A stretch of 64,000 nt of DNA, from positions 186,001 through 250,000 of the forward strand of contig NZ_FNBH01000002.1 in the NCBI RefSeq assembly GCF_900102265.1, in the 5' to 3' direction. The position numbers and the translations under genes were made by a program. The stretch is from Epilithonimonas hungarica (GTDB lineage: Bacteria; Bacteroidota; Bacteroidia; Flavobacteriales; Weeksellaceae). Shown in pieces: positions 35,557-44,102 of this stretch. Every line of letters begins with the position of its first letter. The stretch's first letter is position 1. The notes under the pieces were generated by a model. The model worked only from the letters and a program-made list of their open reading frames with translations, was not told the origin of the DNA and did not search any database.

Positions 35557-35599
35557 TAATTAAAGTCTTAATGATTAATTAGATTAGCATTTCAGAGTT

Positions 35600-35650
35600 T
35601 TTGTCATTCCGTAGGAATCTCGGCAGTCTAGATTCCTACGGAATGACAAA
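35600..35650. repeat. Perfect 21-bp inverted repeat hairpin
   Basis: TTTGTCATTCCGTAGGAATC(T) at 35600-35620 is perfectly inverted at 35630-35650 with a 9-base loop (CGGCAGTCT). It lies 43 bases after the MATE stop codon and may terminate that gene, but it lacks a T tract directly after the stem. I recall the GTCATTCCGTAGGAATCT motif from other flavobacterial intergenic regions, so it is probably a dispersed element. Confidence 0.85.
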
Positions 35651-35692
35651 CTTTATGTAATAATTTTATTACTTAAACCTATTTTAAATTTT

Positions 35693-35700
35693 TAAATTTG
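35693..35700 (+). promoter_or_regulatory. -7 promoter box TAAATTTG before argS
   Basis: Exact TAnnTTTG match, 17 bases before the argS ATG. The following GCAACTCAA is shared with the region just before metG (4552-4560), a coincidence or a common start-site context for the two synthetase genes. Confidence 0.5.
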
Positions 35701-35717
35701 CAACTCAATATTTTATA

Positions 35718-37481
35718 ATGACTATCAAACAACATATACAATCTAAAATATCGGAAATCGTTTCCAAATTATACGGCATCGAGAATGTGACGCTGGAAGT
35801 CCAGAAGAACAAAACCGAGTTTGAAGGCGATTTCACTATCGTGATTTTTCCGTTGGTAAAGCTGGCGAAGAAAAGTCCGGATGTTCTTGGAAATGAACTT
35901 GGAGAAGAAATCAAAAATCAAATCGATTTCATAGAAAACTTCGGAATCGTGAAAGGTTTCCTGAACTTGAAAGTTAAAGATTCTGCTTTCTTACAAGAGT
36001 TTTCTGAGACGGAAAAGAACTTCGATTCCACACCTTCCAAAAACGAAACGGTAATGGTGGAGTATTCTTCCCCAAATACCAACAAACCGCTCCATTTGGG
36101 ACACATCAGAAATAATCTTCTCGGTTTTTCTGTAGCTGAAATCCTGAAAGCAAACGGTTATAATGTTATCAAAACACAAATCATCAACGACCGTGGAATC
36201 CACATCTGCAAATCGATGTTGGCCTGGGAAAAATTCGGAAATGGAGAAACGCCGGAATCTACAGGTTTGAAGGGCGATAAATTGGTCGGAAACTATTATG
36301 TGGAATTCGATAAATTATATAAATCCGAAATCAAAGCACAAGTTGCTGACGGAATAGATGAGGAAACAGCGAAAAAGCAAGCGCCTTCTATCATCGAAGC
36401 ACAGGAAATGCTTTTGAAATGGGAACAAAATGATGCTGACGTTCGCAAACTTTGGGAAATGATGAATTCTTGGGTTTATGCAGGATTCAATCAGACTTAT
36501 GCGAGATTGGGCGTTAATTTTGACCAAGTTCAGTATGAGAGTAATACTTATCTTTTGGGTAAAGATTTGATTCAGCAAGGTTTGGATAATGGCGTTCTTT
36601 ACAAAAAAGAAGACGGTTCTGTTTGGTGCGACCTGACAGACGAAGGTCTTGACCAAAAACTATTGTTACGTTCAGACGGAACTTCGGTTTATATGACTCA
36701 GGATTTGGGAACTGCTGTGGAACGTTTCAAGGATAACGACATCCAAAGATTGATTTATACCGTTGGAAACGAGCAGGATTATCACTTCCAAGTTTTGTTC
36801 AAAATCTTGAAAAAACTGGGTTATAATTGGGCAGACCATCTTTATCATTTGTCTTACGGAATGGTTGAATTACCAGAAGGAAAAATGAAATCCCGTGAAG
36901 GAACTGTGGTTGACGCCGATGACCTTGTTCAGGAAATGTATCTGACTGCAAAAGAAAAATCTCAGGAATTAGGAAAATTGGAACATCTTTCTGATGAAGA
37001 GAAAGAGAAATCTTACGAAATAGTTGGACTAGGCGCTTTGAAATATTTCATCTTGAAGGTTGACCCGAAAAAGAAAATGCTTTTCAATCCTGCGGAAAGT
37101 ATTGATTTTAATGGAAATACAGGCCCGTTTATTCAATATACTTATGCGAGAATCCAATCGCTTTTGGATAAGGCGAATTATTCTAAGAAGGGACTTTCTG
37201 ATGCTTACCTTCCAAATATTGGAGAAAAAGATTTGATAATGCTTCTTTCGGAATTCAAAGATGTAGTTGCAAAAGCTTCGGAATCTCTGAGTCCTGCTCT
37301 TGTTGCGAACTATGTTTATGAATTGGTAAAAGCTTATAATTCATTCTATCAGAACAACCCAATCCTAAATCAAGATGATGAGAATGCGAAACAATTCCGT
37401 CTTCAAATCTCTGATCTGGCTGGAAAAACGATCAAGAAAGGGCTTTCTCTTCTTGGAATTAATGTAGTGAACAGAATGTAA
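35718..37481 (+). CDS. argS: Arginine--tRNA ligase
   Basis: ArgRS charges tRNA-Arg in the cytoplasm. The 587-residue protein has the N-terminal Add1 domain typical of ArgRS (1-105), the class I HIGH equivalent in SPNTNKPLHLGHIRNN (about 112-127) and the KMSKS-equivalent GKMKSREGTV (about 393-402). The C-terminal DALR anticodon-binding domain starts near 465 (FIQYTYARIQSLL). The length is typical. It is monocistronic, with a terminator 20 bases downstream. Confidence 0.98.
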   Translation: MTIKQHIQSKISEIVSKLYGIENVTLEVQKNKTEFEGDFTIVIFPLVKLAKKSPDVLGNELGEEIKNQIDFIENFGIVKGFLNLKVKDSAFLQEFSETEKNFDSTPSKNETVMVEYSSPNTNKPLHLGHIRNNLLGFSVAEILKANGYNVIKTQIINDRGIHICKSMLAWEKFGNGETPESTGLKGDKLVGNYYVEFDKLYKSEIKAQVADGIDEETAKKQAPSIIEAQEMLLKWEQNDADVRKLWEMMNSWVYAGFNQTYARLGVNFDQVQYESNTYLLGKDLIQQGLDNGVLYKKEDGSVWCDLTDEGLDQKLLLRSDGTSVYMTQDLGTAVERFKDNDIQRLIYTVGNEQDYHFQVLFKILKKLGYNWADHLYHLSYGMVELPEGKMKSREGTVVDADDLVQEMYLTAKEKSQELGKLEHLSDEEKEKSYEIVGLGALKYFILKVDPKKKMLFNPAESIDFNGNTGPFIQYTYARIQSLLDKANYSKKGLSDAYLPNIGEKDLIMLLSEFKDVVAKASESLSPALVANYVYELVKAYNSFYQNNPILNQDDENAKQFRLQISDLAGKTIKKGLSLLGINVVNRM

Positions 37482-37501
37482 ATCATTCGAAATATAAATT
37501 T

Positions 37502-37530
37502 AAAACTCTGCTTCTGGCGGAGTTTTTTTG
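37502..37530 (+). terminator. Terminator after argS
   Basis: AAAACTCTGC and GCGGAGTTTT form a stem with one G-T pair and a 5-base loop, followed by a T tract at 37523-37529. The next 250 bases (37531-37784) hold no recognisable gene. Confidence 0.8.
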
Positions 37531-37784
37531 TTTTTGGAATAATGGATTTTTATATTTGGAGATACGCAAAAATAAAATTCAATCTGTTCAAGCATTTATT
37601 TTTCTGCCTTGGTTAGGAATATCATTGTAGCTATCCAATATTAATTACTACGAATGAATAATAATTAAAACCGATGATATTATCTCGTAATTTATATTGT
37701 AAGCCTTTGGACAAAGCTATACAAGAAGATTTCCACATCAAAGAACTTGCAGAATTGGTAGTAGAACGAGAATTAAAAAACAAA

Positions 37785-37810
37785 AAACGCTCTGAAAATT
37801 CAGAGCGTTT
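37785..37810 (-). terminator. Terminator after tRNA-Gln
   Basis: The 12-bp perfect stem AAACGCTCTGAA (37785-37796) pairs with 37799-37810. On the minus strand it is followed by TTTTTTG. It lies 14 bases after the tRNA 3' end. Confidence 0.85.
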
Positions 37811-37824
37811 AAAGCTAAACATTG

Positions 37825-37895
37825 TAGACCCACAGGGATTCGAACCCCGACAGGCGGTACCAAAAACCGAAGTGCTACCGTTACACCATGGGTCT
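37825..37895 (-). tRNA. tRNA-Gln (anticodon TTG)
   Basis: The minus strand folds as a cloverleaf of 71 nt. The acceptor stem AGACCCA pairs with TGGGTCT, the D arm is GTG-TAACGGTAG-CAC and the anticodon loop TTTTGGT gives anticodon TTG. The T arm is CGGGG-TTCGAAT-CCCTG and the discriminator is A. One T-C mismatch is at the top of the anticodon stem. CCA is not encoded. It reads CAA codons and, by wobble, CAG. Confidence 0.93.
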
Positions 37896-37911
37896 GTCGT
37901 TTATTGTGGTG

Positions 37912-37942
37912 CAAATTTAGGGCTTTTTTTTTAACTTCCAAA
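37912..37942 (-). promoter_or_regulatory. Promoter of tRNA-Gln
   Basis: On the minus strand TTTG (37942-37939) is followed after 19 bases by TAAATTTG (37919-37912). This is a full match to the Bacteroidota -33/-7 promoter, 16 bases before the mature tRNA 5' end, and the best promoter in the window. Confidence 0.82.
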
Positions 37943-37996
37943 TTATTTGTAAAAAAAAATTGCATAATTTTATAAAATAATTTTTCGCTCAACCTA

Positions 37997-39046
37997 ATGT
38001 TAATCGACCTTTCCAAAGCATACAACACCAACCAATCATCATCTAATGAATTTGAAACCAAAGTTTTATACTTTATAACAGAATGGTTTTCGGAGTCAAA
38101 AACGGTGAAAATCCAGAGTTCTGGTTCTACCGGACTTCCGAAAATTTTTGATATACAAAAATCAAAAATGTTGAATTCGGCGGAAATGACTTGTGATTTT
38201 TTAGGATTAAAAGAAGGCGATTTAGCCTTACTTTGTCTTCCGATCGAATATATCTCCGGAAAAATGATGGTTGTAAGAAGTATTTTAAGAAAATTAAAAC
38301 TGAAAATTGCTACTACTTCTCTCAATCCATTGGAAAATGTCAATGAAGAAATTGATTTCTGCGCAATGACACCTTTGCAGGTTGAGAATTCATTAGACAA
38401 AATTCAGTTAATAAAAAATCTGATTATTGGAGGAGCTTCTGTCTCTGAAACTTTAAAAGAGAAAATCACTCAGTCTCTTAGACCTTCAAACCCTCAAACC
38501 AAAATATTCGAAACTTATGGAATGAGCGAAACCCTTTCTCACATCGCCTTGAAGCAAACTTTCCCAAATCCGGAAGATTGGTTTACTGTTTTTGATGGTG
38601 TTGATATTTCTTTGGATGAAAGAGGTTGTCTGAAAATATTTGCTCCAAAATTGAATTCAGAGATTTTGCAGACGAATGATCTGGTTGAAATCAATGATAA
38701 AAAACAATTCAGATTTCTGGGAAGAATTGATAATGTAATCAATTCGGGAGGTGCTAAGATCTTTCCGGAGGAATTAGAAAAATTGGTAAAAAAAGGAATC
38801 TCAAATGAAGTCATTTTCCTTGGAATTGAAGATGAAAAACTGGGACAAAAATTGGTTTTGGTTATTGAAGATTCAAGGTTAGATGTTTTAGATTCCGAGC
38901 TGGAAAATCTGAAAGATGAAATTCTTAGCATTAAATTCGAAAAATCGTTTCATAAGCCAAAAGAAATTATTTTTGTAGAACAAATCCCGAGAACGCCCAA
39001 CGGAAAAGTGAATCGTCTTGAATTAAAGAAATTGATCAAAAACTAA
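37997..39046 (+). CDS. menE: o-Succinylbenzoate--CoA ligase-like AMP-forming enzyme
   Basis: The 349-residue protein is a short member of the adenylate-forming family. It has the nucleotide P-loop SSGSTGLPK (about 42-50), the YGMSET motif (about 174-179), the GRIDNVINSGGAKI hinge region and the catalytic Lys near the C-terminus in PRTPNGKVNR. It lacks most of the N-terminal subdomain of typical acyl-CoA synthetases. The short form fits flavobacterial MenE, which activates o-succinylbenzoate in menaquinone synthesis. The other men genes are not in this window, so the substrate rests on family resemblance. The next gene, arfB, starts 2 bases after its stop codon. Confidence 0.8.
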   Translation: MLIDLSKAYNTNQSSSNEFETKVLYFITEWFSESKTVKIQSSGSTGLPKIFDIQKSKMLNSAEMTCDFLGLKEGDLALLCLPIEYISGKMMVVRSILRKLKLKIATTSLNPLENVNEEIDFCAMTPLQVENSLDKIQLIKNLIIGGASVSETLKEKITQSLRPSNPQTKIFETYGMSETLSHIALKQTFPNPEDWFTVFDGVDISLDERGCLKIFAPKLNSEILQTNDLVEINDKKQFRFLGRIDNVINSGGAKIFPEELEKLVKKGISNEVIFLGIEDEKLGQKLVLVIEDSRLDVLDSELENLKDEILSIKFEKSFHKPKEIIFVEQIPRTPNGKVNRLELKKLIKN

Positions 39047-39048
39047 AA

Positions 39049-39441
39049 ATGAAGGATTTTTCTACCGAAATCAGCTACAAAACTTCCCGCTCTTCCGGAG
39101 CTGGCGGACAAAACGTGAACAAGGTGGAAACAGCTGTAACAGCGATTTGGAATGTTATGGAAAGTCAGTTTTTTTCTTTCGATGAAAAATTGAGAATCTC
39201 GGAAAAATTGAAGAACAGAATCAATTCTGAAGGTCTTCTGCAAATGACCTCATCGGAAAGCAGAACTCAGCTACAGAATAAAAAGATTGTGACCGAGAAA
39301 ATGCTGGAATTGGTTGAAAAATCACTCTTTATTCCAAATAAACGTGTTGCGACAAAACCGTCAAAAGTTCAAATCCAAAAACGAATCGACAACAAAAAGA
39401 AATTGTCTGAGAAAAAGGAAAACCGAAAATTCAGATTTTAA
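39049..39441 (+). CDS. arfB: Alternative ribosome-rescue factor (peptidyl-tRNA hydrolase)
   Basis: ArfB (YaeJ/ICT1 family) frees ribosomes stalled on mRNAs without a stop codon by hydrolysing the peptidyl-tRNA. The 130-residue protein has the GGQ catalytic motif (residues 19-21, in SSGAGGQNVNKVET) and the Lys/Arg-rich C-terminal tail (KKLSEKKENRKFRF), which enters the empty mRNA channel. The short length without codon-recognition domains separates it from RF1/RF2. It is translationally coupled to the menE-like gene and overlaps the convergent DUF922 gene by 11 bases. Confidence 0.95.
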   Translation: MKDFSTEISYKTSRSSGAGGQNVNKVETAVTAIWNVMESQFFSFDEKLRISEKLKNRINSEGLLQMTSSESRTQLQNKKIVTEKMLELVEKSLFIPNKRVATKPSKVQIQKRIDNKKKLSEKKENRKFRF

Positions 39442-39958
39442 AATCCGAGAGTTTTTCTATTTCTGAATTGATTTTCTGAGTGTATTCATATTGTTTTTCG
39501 CGTATTCTGCCGTGATTGGTCACAGTTTCATAATCCTTTTGGTAATCTTTGTAATCATCATAGATTCTTTCATAATACTTCTGCAAAGATTTGACATCCA
39601 AAGTTTTATCACTAATTACTTTCCTAAATCGTCGTGCAAACAATTCAGCAATATCAAAATGACTTTGCTCGTGCATCAATATATTATCCGTCTTATGTTC
39701 CGGATGCGCCCAAGATTTGGACGGAATAAAAAATGATTCAATTTTCACTTGTTTATTCGTGAATTTTTTGGTCGAACTATTAAGTAAATAAGAAATTCCA
39801 CAATAAGTTGTAGCCGCAGCCTGAGAAGTATTTGGCTTTGTTTGAGATTCAAAATCTGTCCACACCAACTTTCGATATTCGTTCCAAAATATCTTGTCCT
39901 GAGCTTCCGCCAATCCAATGATAAACAGAAAAGTAAGTGCTAAAAACGGTCGTAACAT
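39431..39958 (-). CDS. DUF922 family secreted protein, putative zinc protease
   Basis: The 175-residue protein has a signal peptide (LTFLFIIGLAEAQ). The DUF922 domain is recognisable from WTDF near residue 33 and from LMHEQSHFDIAELFARR with HEQSH at residues 96-100, a gluzincin-like HExxH. The FDIAELFAR helix is conserved in the family. It is predicted to act outside the cytoplasm, and a peptidase role follows from the motif only. The 3' end overlaps arfB by 11 bases in convergent orientation. Confidence 0.8.
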   Translation of the reverse strand: MLRPFLALTFLFIIGLAEAQDKIFWNEYRKLVWTDFESQTKPNTSQAAATTYCGISYLLNSSTKKFTNKQVKIESFFIPSKSWAHPEHKTDNILMHEQSHFDIAELFARRFRKVISDKTLDVKSLQKYYERIYDDYKDYQKDYETVTNHGRIREKQYEYTQKINSEIEKLSDFKI

Positions 39959-40037
39959 ATCTGTTAGATGTTTTTTTTCAATAAATGTTAATTTATTTCC
40001 ACAAAACTTGTATTTTTACCTCCCTGCATTTTTTAAA

Positions 40038-40517
40038 ATGGAAAAAGAGATAAAGATCAACTTTGAAGTCATCCCGAGTTACGAAGAACTCAACGATATA
40101 GAAAAAACACTATTTGATAAAGCTAAAACCATTCGAGAACAAGCCTACGCACCTTACTCTCATTTCTTTGTTGGATGTGCGCTGCTTCTGGAAAACGGAG
40201 AGATAATCACAGGAAGCAATCAGGAAAATGCCGCCTATCCTTCCGGATTGTGTGCAGAGAGAACGACCATTTTTTGGACATCTGCCAATTATCCCGGTGT
40301 AAAAATCAAAAAGATATTTGTAATTGGCGGTCCGGAAGATGTTTTGAGTTCTGTTCCAATTCCGCCTTGTGGCAGCTGCAGACAGTCAATTCTGGAATAT
40401 GAGGCTAAGCAGAAAGAACAAATCGAAATATATTTTGCTGCTCCCAACGGAGAGATCATCAAGACAAAATCTATCAGAGACCTATTACCTTTCTCTTTTG
40501 ACGGAAGCTTTTTATAA
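40038..40517 (+). CDS. cdd: Cytidine deaminase
   Basis: CDA converts cytidine and deoxycytidine to uridine forms in pyrimidine salvage. The ATG at 40038 gives 159 residues; a longer frame from 39918 overlaps the divergent DUF922 start and adds no family sequence. Zinc ligands are Cys72 in SGLCAERTT, with catalytic Glu74, and Cys111 and Cys114 in PPCGSCRQ. Cys in the first zinc position is the tetrameric CDA type. AYAPYSHFFVGCAL (about 36-49) is the usual substrate-binding segment. Confidence 0.96.
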   Translation: MEKEIKINFEVIPSYEELNDIEKTLFDKAKTIREQAYAPYSHFFVGCALLLENGEIITGSNQENAAYPSGLCAERTTIFWTSANYPGVKIKKIFVIGGPEDVLSSVPIPPCGSCRQSILEYEAKQKEQIEIYFAAPNGEIIKTKSIRDLLPFSFDGSFL

Positions 40518-40520
40518 TTT

Positions 40521-40628
40521 TTAGGAGCAAGACGATTGGTCTTTCTTTAGAAATTTTCCAACCTGCTGTTCACTATATCTTTTTTGTTTTCCAAAAAACA
40601 AAAAAGGATGCCGTTCCCATCAGGGCTA
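40521..40628 (+). repeat. Dispersed intergenic repeat, family A copy 3 (diverged)
   Basis: The copy starts TTAGGAGCAAG, as copy 1 starts TTAGGAGC. It contains CTGTTCACTATATC, then a hairpin (ATCTTTTTTGTTTT with AAAAAACAAAAAAGGAT, about 40577-40608) and GCCGTTCCCATCAGGGC. It is diverged from copies 1 and 2 but keeps the same order of parts. It fills the first third of the 354-base gap after cdd. Confidence 0.65.
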
Positions 40629-40678
40629 TGTTGACGTTTTGTATTTCTTTTCAACAATTAAAACTTTGATTATTAAAA

Positions 40679-40750
40679 TCTCGCAGATTGAGCAAATTAT
40701 GCAGATTTTACATCAAAAAAACATCTGCGAAATTAGCCTAATCTGCGAGA
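40679..40750. repeat. Dispersed imperfect palindrome, family B copy 2
   Basis: The segment starts TCTCGCAGATTGAGCAAATT and ends GCCTAATCTGCGAGA, so the outer ends are inverted. Inner words TTATGCAGATTTT and AACATCTGCGAAATTAG repeat the theme. It matches the segment at 9740-9812 in length (72-73 bases) and ends. Confidence 0.7.
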
Positions 40751-40803
40751 ATAATAATTTTCTCTGATAATCTTTTATTTAAACAAGAACATAATAAAAT
40801 CGA

Positions 40804-40838
40804 AAAACCCATTCAAAATCTGAATGGGCTTTTCTTTT
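40804..40838 (-). terminator. Terminator after FG-GAP T9SS gene
   Basis: CCCATTCA (40808-40815) pairs with TGAATGGG (40821-40828) with A-rich and T-rich flanks that extend the stem. It is bidirectional in form and lies 34 bases after the minus-strand stop codon. Confidence 0.75.
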
Positions 40839-40871
40839 TAAAATGTAGATATGGATATGAAAGTTTGGTTA

Positions 40872-42602
40872 TTAGTTTTTAATCACTTTCCGAGTAGTTT
40901 TCTTACCATTTTCAAATTGGATTTCTACAACATAAACACCTTTCTCCAAACGAGAAAAATCAATTGTAGAATCTGATGTCAATTCTGTATTCAAACTTTG
41001 TCCTGCAAGATCGTAAACTTTATGCGTTTTGATTTTACTTTTAGATTTTACATTCAAGACATCTTTTACTGGATTTGGATAGATAGAAACTGTTGTGTTT
41101 TTAACATCAGCAACGCCTAGAACCGCCAATTCTTTTTCTTGGGATTTATCCGAATATTTTTTTGCAGCATCAATTGATTTTACGCTCCAGAATATTTTGG
41201 AGGGTAAATCCATTTTATCCAGATACCAGCTTTTTGTAGTCACAATATATTTTGCGATGTCAGTTTTTCCAGCTTCGGAACCAACACTCAATTCATATTT
41301 AAGAGAGTTTTCCGGCGTTTTGTCATCTGTTGCTCCAGACCAAGTGAATTTGATTTTACCTTCATTATCTGTTGCGGTTAAAATTGTTGGCGCATCTGGT
41401 TTCTGATTGGTAACCGTCGTTTTATTTTTGAATAATTTGGTGTAAGGCAACAAGTCTGGATCATCCCAATCAAAACCATTGGCCAGAATATCAAGATTCC
41501 CGTCATTATCGTAATCAAATATAGCAACAGTTCCTTTACTACCAAGATTGTAAAGATTAGCATTCTCATCTTTTTCAAATTTCTGAAGTTGAGGATTGTA
41601 AAGAAAAACTTTACTATAACCGTTATAATTATCATCATCACCAATCACTACAAAATCATAGTATCCGTCATTGTTTAAGTCCCCAACTTCTACTCCACCA
41701 TCGGATAAACCTTCACCTTCAATTTTATTTTCGGTAAATTTTCCTTGACCATCATTGATAAATACAGAGAGGTAAGCATCATAATTTTCATCCTGGGCCG
41801 AAACTACAAAATCCTGAAAACCATCACCATTGAAATCTGCAAAAGCCTGTTGGCTGTTACTTACTGCAGGAAGTTCTGATTTCTTTACCAAAGTTCCATT
41901 TTCATTGATATAAACAGAAAAAGTTGCTTCATAGTCAGAATTAAATCCATTGACGATTAAGTCCAATTCATTGTCATTATTAATGTCGATCACTTTGAAA
42001 CTTCCGTTTTGAGTTCCTTGAATCCAGGCTGCATGTTTCTGAAAACCAGCTGAATTATTAAGATATAAATCCAAATCGTGTGTAAAACCTAATCCTTCAA
42101 CATACTGTGTTCCGTTGATCGCATAATCCTGTTTTCCATCGTGATTGAAATCAAAGACATCTAAACCTCCATAGATTTTTCCAGCCGCATTATCCATCAA
42201 CGTGAAACCAGAACCTGTATTTTTAAATCTATATTGTTGATAATTTACGATGTCATTATAACTTAAACCAGTCGTGATAACATCCAAAAGTCCGTCATTA
42301 TCAAAATCAATGAATTTAACAGCACTCAAGTGAACCGAATTTTCTCCAAATTCCTGAACGGAAGAGAAAGTTCCATTGCTGTTTTTGTAAAGACTATTGG
42401 AAGTCGTATCAACATTGGTATCTCCGTCAGCATCTATCGCACCAGTGAAGAATATATCCTGAGATCCGTCGTTATCCACATCTGCAACTGCCGCTGCAGA
42501 ATAGAAATAATTTTTAAGATTGGGCTGAGAGATTTCTTCAAAACTTTGTGCGTTGCTAATCATAGCAGATAAGAAGAAGAGAGAAACGTAAAACTTTTCC
42601 AT
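40872..42602 (-). CDS. FG-GAP/VCBS repeat protein with T9SS type A sorting domain
   Basis: The 576-residue protein has a signal peptide (LFFLSAMISNAQ) and about seven FG-GAP/VCBS-type repeats (about 35-385), each with a Ca-binding-like D-x-D-x-D-G core, such as VADVDNDGSQDIFF, DFDNDGLLDVITTG and DLNNDGYYDFVVIGDDD. These form a beta-propeller. A fibronectin-like module (about 395-495, PDAPTILTATDNEGKIKFTW) and a type A sorting domain (VSIYPNPVKDVLNVKS to RKVIKN) follow. It is a T9SS-exported surface or secreted protein, probably binding a ligand; no enzyme motif is seen. Confidence 0.92.
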   Translation of the reverse strand: MEKFYVSLFFLSAMISNAQSFEEISQPNLKNYFYSAAAVADVDNDGSQDIFFTGAIDADGDTNVDTTSNSLYKNSNGTFSSVQEFGENSVHLSAVKFIDFDNDGLLDVITTGLSYNDIVNYQQYRFKNTGSGFTLMDNAAGKIYGGLDVFDFNHDGKQDYAINGTQYVEGLGFTHDLDLYLNNSAGFQKHAAWIQGTQNGSFKVIDINNDNELDLIVNGFNSDYEATFSVYINENGTLVKKSELPAVSNSQQAFADFNGDGFQDFVVSAQDENYDAYLSVFINDGQGKFTENKIEGEGLSDGGVEVGDLNNDGYYDFVVIGDDDNYNGYSKVFLYNPQLQKFEKDENANLYNLGSKGTVAIFDYDNDGNLDILANGFDWDDPDLLPYTKLFKNKTTVTNQKPDAPTILTATDNEGKIKFTWSGATDDKTPENSLKYELSVGSEAGKTDIAKYIVTTKSWYLDKMDLPSKIFWSVKSIDAAKKYSDKSQEKELAVLGVADVKNTTVSIYPNPVKDVLNVKSKSKIKTHKVYDLAGQSLNTELTSDSTIDFSRLEKGVYVVEIQFENGKKTTRKVIKN

Positions 42603-42728
42603 AATATTTATTTAGAATAATTAAAAATTACTTCGCAAAAGTATTAAGTTCTTCTTACCAAAAAGTATTTTGGAATATGATATTTATCTTGTTTTAGAGA
42701 AAATTAACTTGGGTTCAGAGAATGCAAA

Positions 42729-43811
42729 CTATGAAATCTCAAAGATTCTGCTCTCCTCGTTGATGCGCCTTACAACGTTTTCTGTTCGTTCTTTATGCGT
42801 ATCTGTAATGAAAATCTGTCCGAAACTTTGTTTGTTTACCAGTTCAATCAGTTGAGAAACTCTCGTATCATCCAGCTTATCAAAAATATCATCCAAAAGG
42901 AGAATTGGAGATTTTCCTGTTAATTCTTTGATTCGGTTGATTTGGGCTAATTTTAAAGAAATCAAGAAAGATTTCTGCTGACCCTGAGAACCGATTTTCT
43001 TGATTGAATTTCCATTCATTTCAAAAAGCAAATCGTCTTTATGAGTTCCTTTGGAAGTATAAGTCAAAGCTCTGTCTTTATCAATTGAATTTGATAGAAG
43101 TTCTTTGAAATTATTATCAAAAAGATGAGATTCATAAATGACATTCACGATTTCTTTTCCACCAGAAATGATTTCATAAAAATGCTGAACAATAGGATTC
43201 AGTTTTTCGACAAACTCTTTTCTTTTTTCGAAGATTCGGGTTCCGAAGTTTGAAATAGGGTCATCATAGATTTCCAGAGAATCTTTGTCAAAAGTTCTGT
43301 TTTTCGCAAAATATTTCAGTAATGCATTTCTTTGCTGTATTGTTTTCTGATACTGAATCAAATCAAAAAGATAAGAGGAATCGGTCTGAGAAATCATCGC
43401 ATCCAGAAACTTTCTTCTGCTTTCTCCCGAATCAGAAATCAGATTGGAATCATAAGGCGAAATCATCACGCTCGGCAAATAACCAATATGGTCAGCCAAT
43501 CTATCGTAAGATTTATCGTTTTTCTTGATGACTTTTTTGGACTCTTTTGACTGAAGAATTTTAATAATATCTTCTTTTTCCTCATTCTGAATTTCGGACT
43601 CAATCACAAAGAAATCTTCATCAGACTTAATATTGTTAAGGTCAGAATTTCCAAGAAAACTTTTGCCAACAGACAAATAGTGAAGTGCATCCAGAATGTT
43701 GGTCTTCCCTACTCCATTGTTACCCACAAAACAATTGATTTGAGGTGAAAAATCAAAAGATTGTTCCGAGTGATTTTTGAAATTTATTAGTGAAAGTTTG
43801 TTGATAATCAT
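42729..43811 (-). CDS. recF: DNA replication and repair protein RecF
   Basis: RecF loads RecA onto gapped DNA through RecOR. The 360-residue protein has an ABC-type ATPase fold with Walker A GNNGVGKT (residues 30-37), the signature segment SQGQQKSFLISLKLAQ (about 280-295) and Walker B LLLDDIFDKLD followed by the D-loop. Length and layout are normal. The ATG directly follows the stop codon of the RelE/ParE-type toxin gene (TAA-ATG with no spacer), so the two are likely translated from one mRNA. The usual dnaA-dnaN-recF-gyrB arrangement is absent, as is common in Bacteroidota. Confidence 0.97.
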   Translation of the reverse strand: MIINKLSLINFKNHSEQSFDFSPQINCFVGNNGVGKTNILDALHYLSVGKSFLGNSDLNNIKSDEDFFVIESEIQNEEKEDIIKILQSKESKKVIKKNDKSYDRLADHIGYLPSVMISPYDSNLISDSGESRRKFLDAMISQTDSSYLFDLIQYQKTIQQRNALLKYFAKNRTFDKDSLEIYDDPISNFGTRIFEKRKEFVEKLNPIVQHFYEIISGGKEIVNVIYESHLFDNNFKELLSNSIDKDRALTYTSKGTHKDDLLFEMNGNSIKKIGSQGQQKSFLISLKLAQINRIKELTGKSPILLLDDIFDKLDDTRVSQLIELVNKQSFGQIFITDTHKERTENVVRRINEESRIFEIS

Positions 43812-44102
43812 TTAGAGTTCAAAATTAAGGGGATTTTGTCTAACATCCCAAATCCTCAAAACCAGAATTTTTTCCGAAGTAAAAGTGTAATGTAAATAAT
43901 AATTTTCAAAAAGAATAGACCTAACATTTTCCAAATCTGTACTAATTCCAGAAAGCGGATTTTCAGAAATCTGTTCCAACTTATTCTGAATAAGTAAAAT
44001 TAATTTTTTACCGTAAGTTGTAGATTTATTATTAGTATTCCAAAATTCAATAATTTCTTTCAGGTCAGATGTAGCTTTTGTTGACCAAACTATTTTAACC
44101 AT
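43812..44102 (-). CDS. RelE/ParE superfamily toxin
   Basis: The 96-residue basic protein matches the RelE/ParE fold: VKIVWSTKATSDLKEIIEFW (first strand and helix), a second helix LILLIQNKLEQISENPLSG and the C-terminal strands VRSILFENYYLHYTF and KILVLRIWDVRQNP. RelE-type toxins cut mRNA on the ribosome and ParE types poison gyrase; the class is not decided here. The gene overlaps the 3' end of its antitoxin gene by 13 bases and ends directly before the recF start codon. Confidence 0.9.
   Translation of the reverse strand: MVKIVWSTKATSDLKEIIEFWNTNNKSTTYGKKLILLIQNKLEQISENPLSGISTDLENVRSILFENYYLHYTFTSEKILVLRIWDVRQNPLNFEL

Noticed and set aside
37674-37934. An 86-codon plus-strand frame ending in VDPQGFEPRQAVPKTEVLPL
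   Set aside because: Its second half is the antisense translation of tRNA-Gln and its terminator. The first 40 codons match nothing I know, so it is not called as a gene; a decayed gene fragment is possible.
39918-40037. A 40-residue N-terminal extension of cytidine deaminase
   Set aside because: It overlaps the start of the divergent DUF922 gene and has no family match; the ATG at 40038 fits better.
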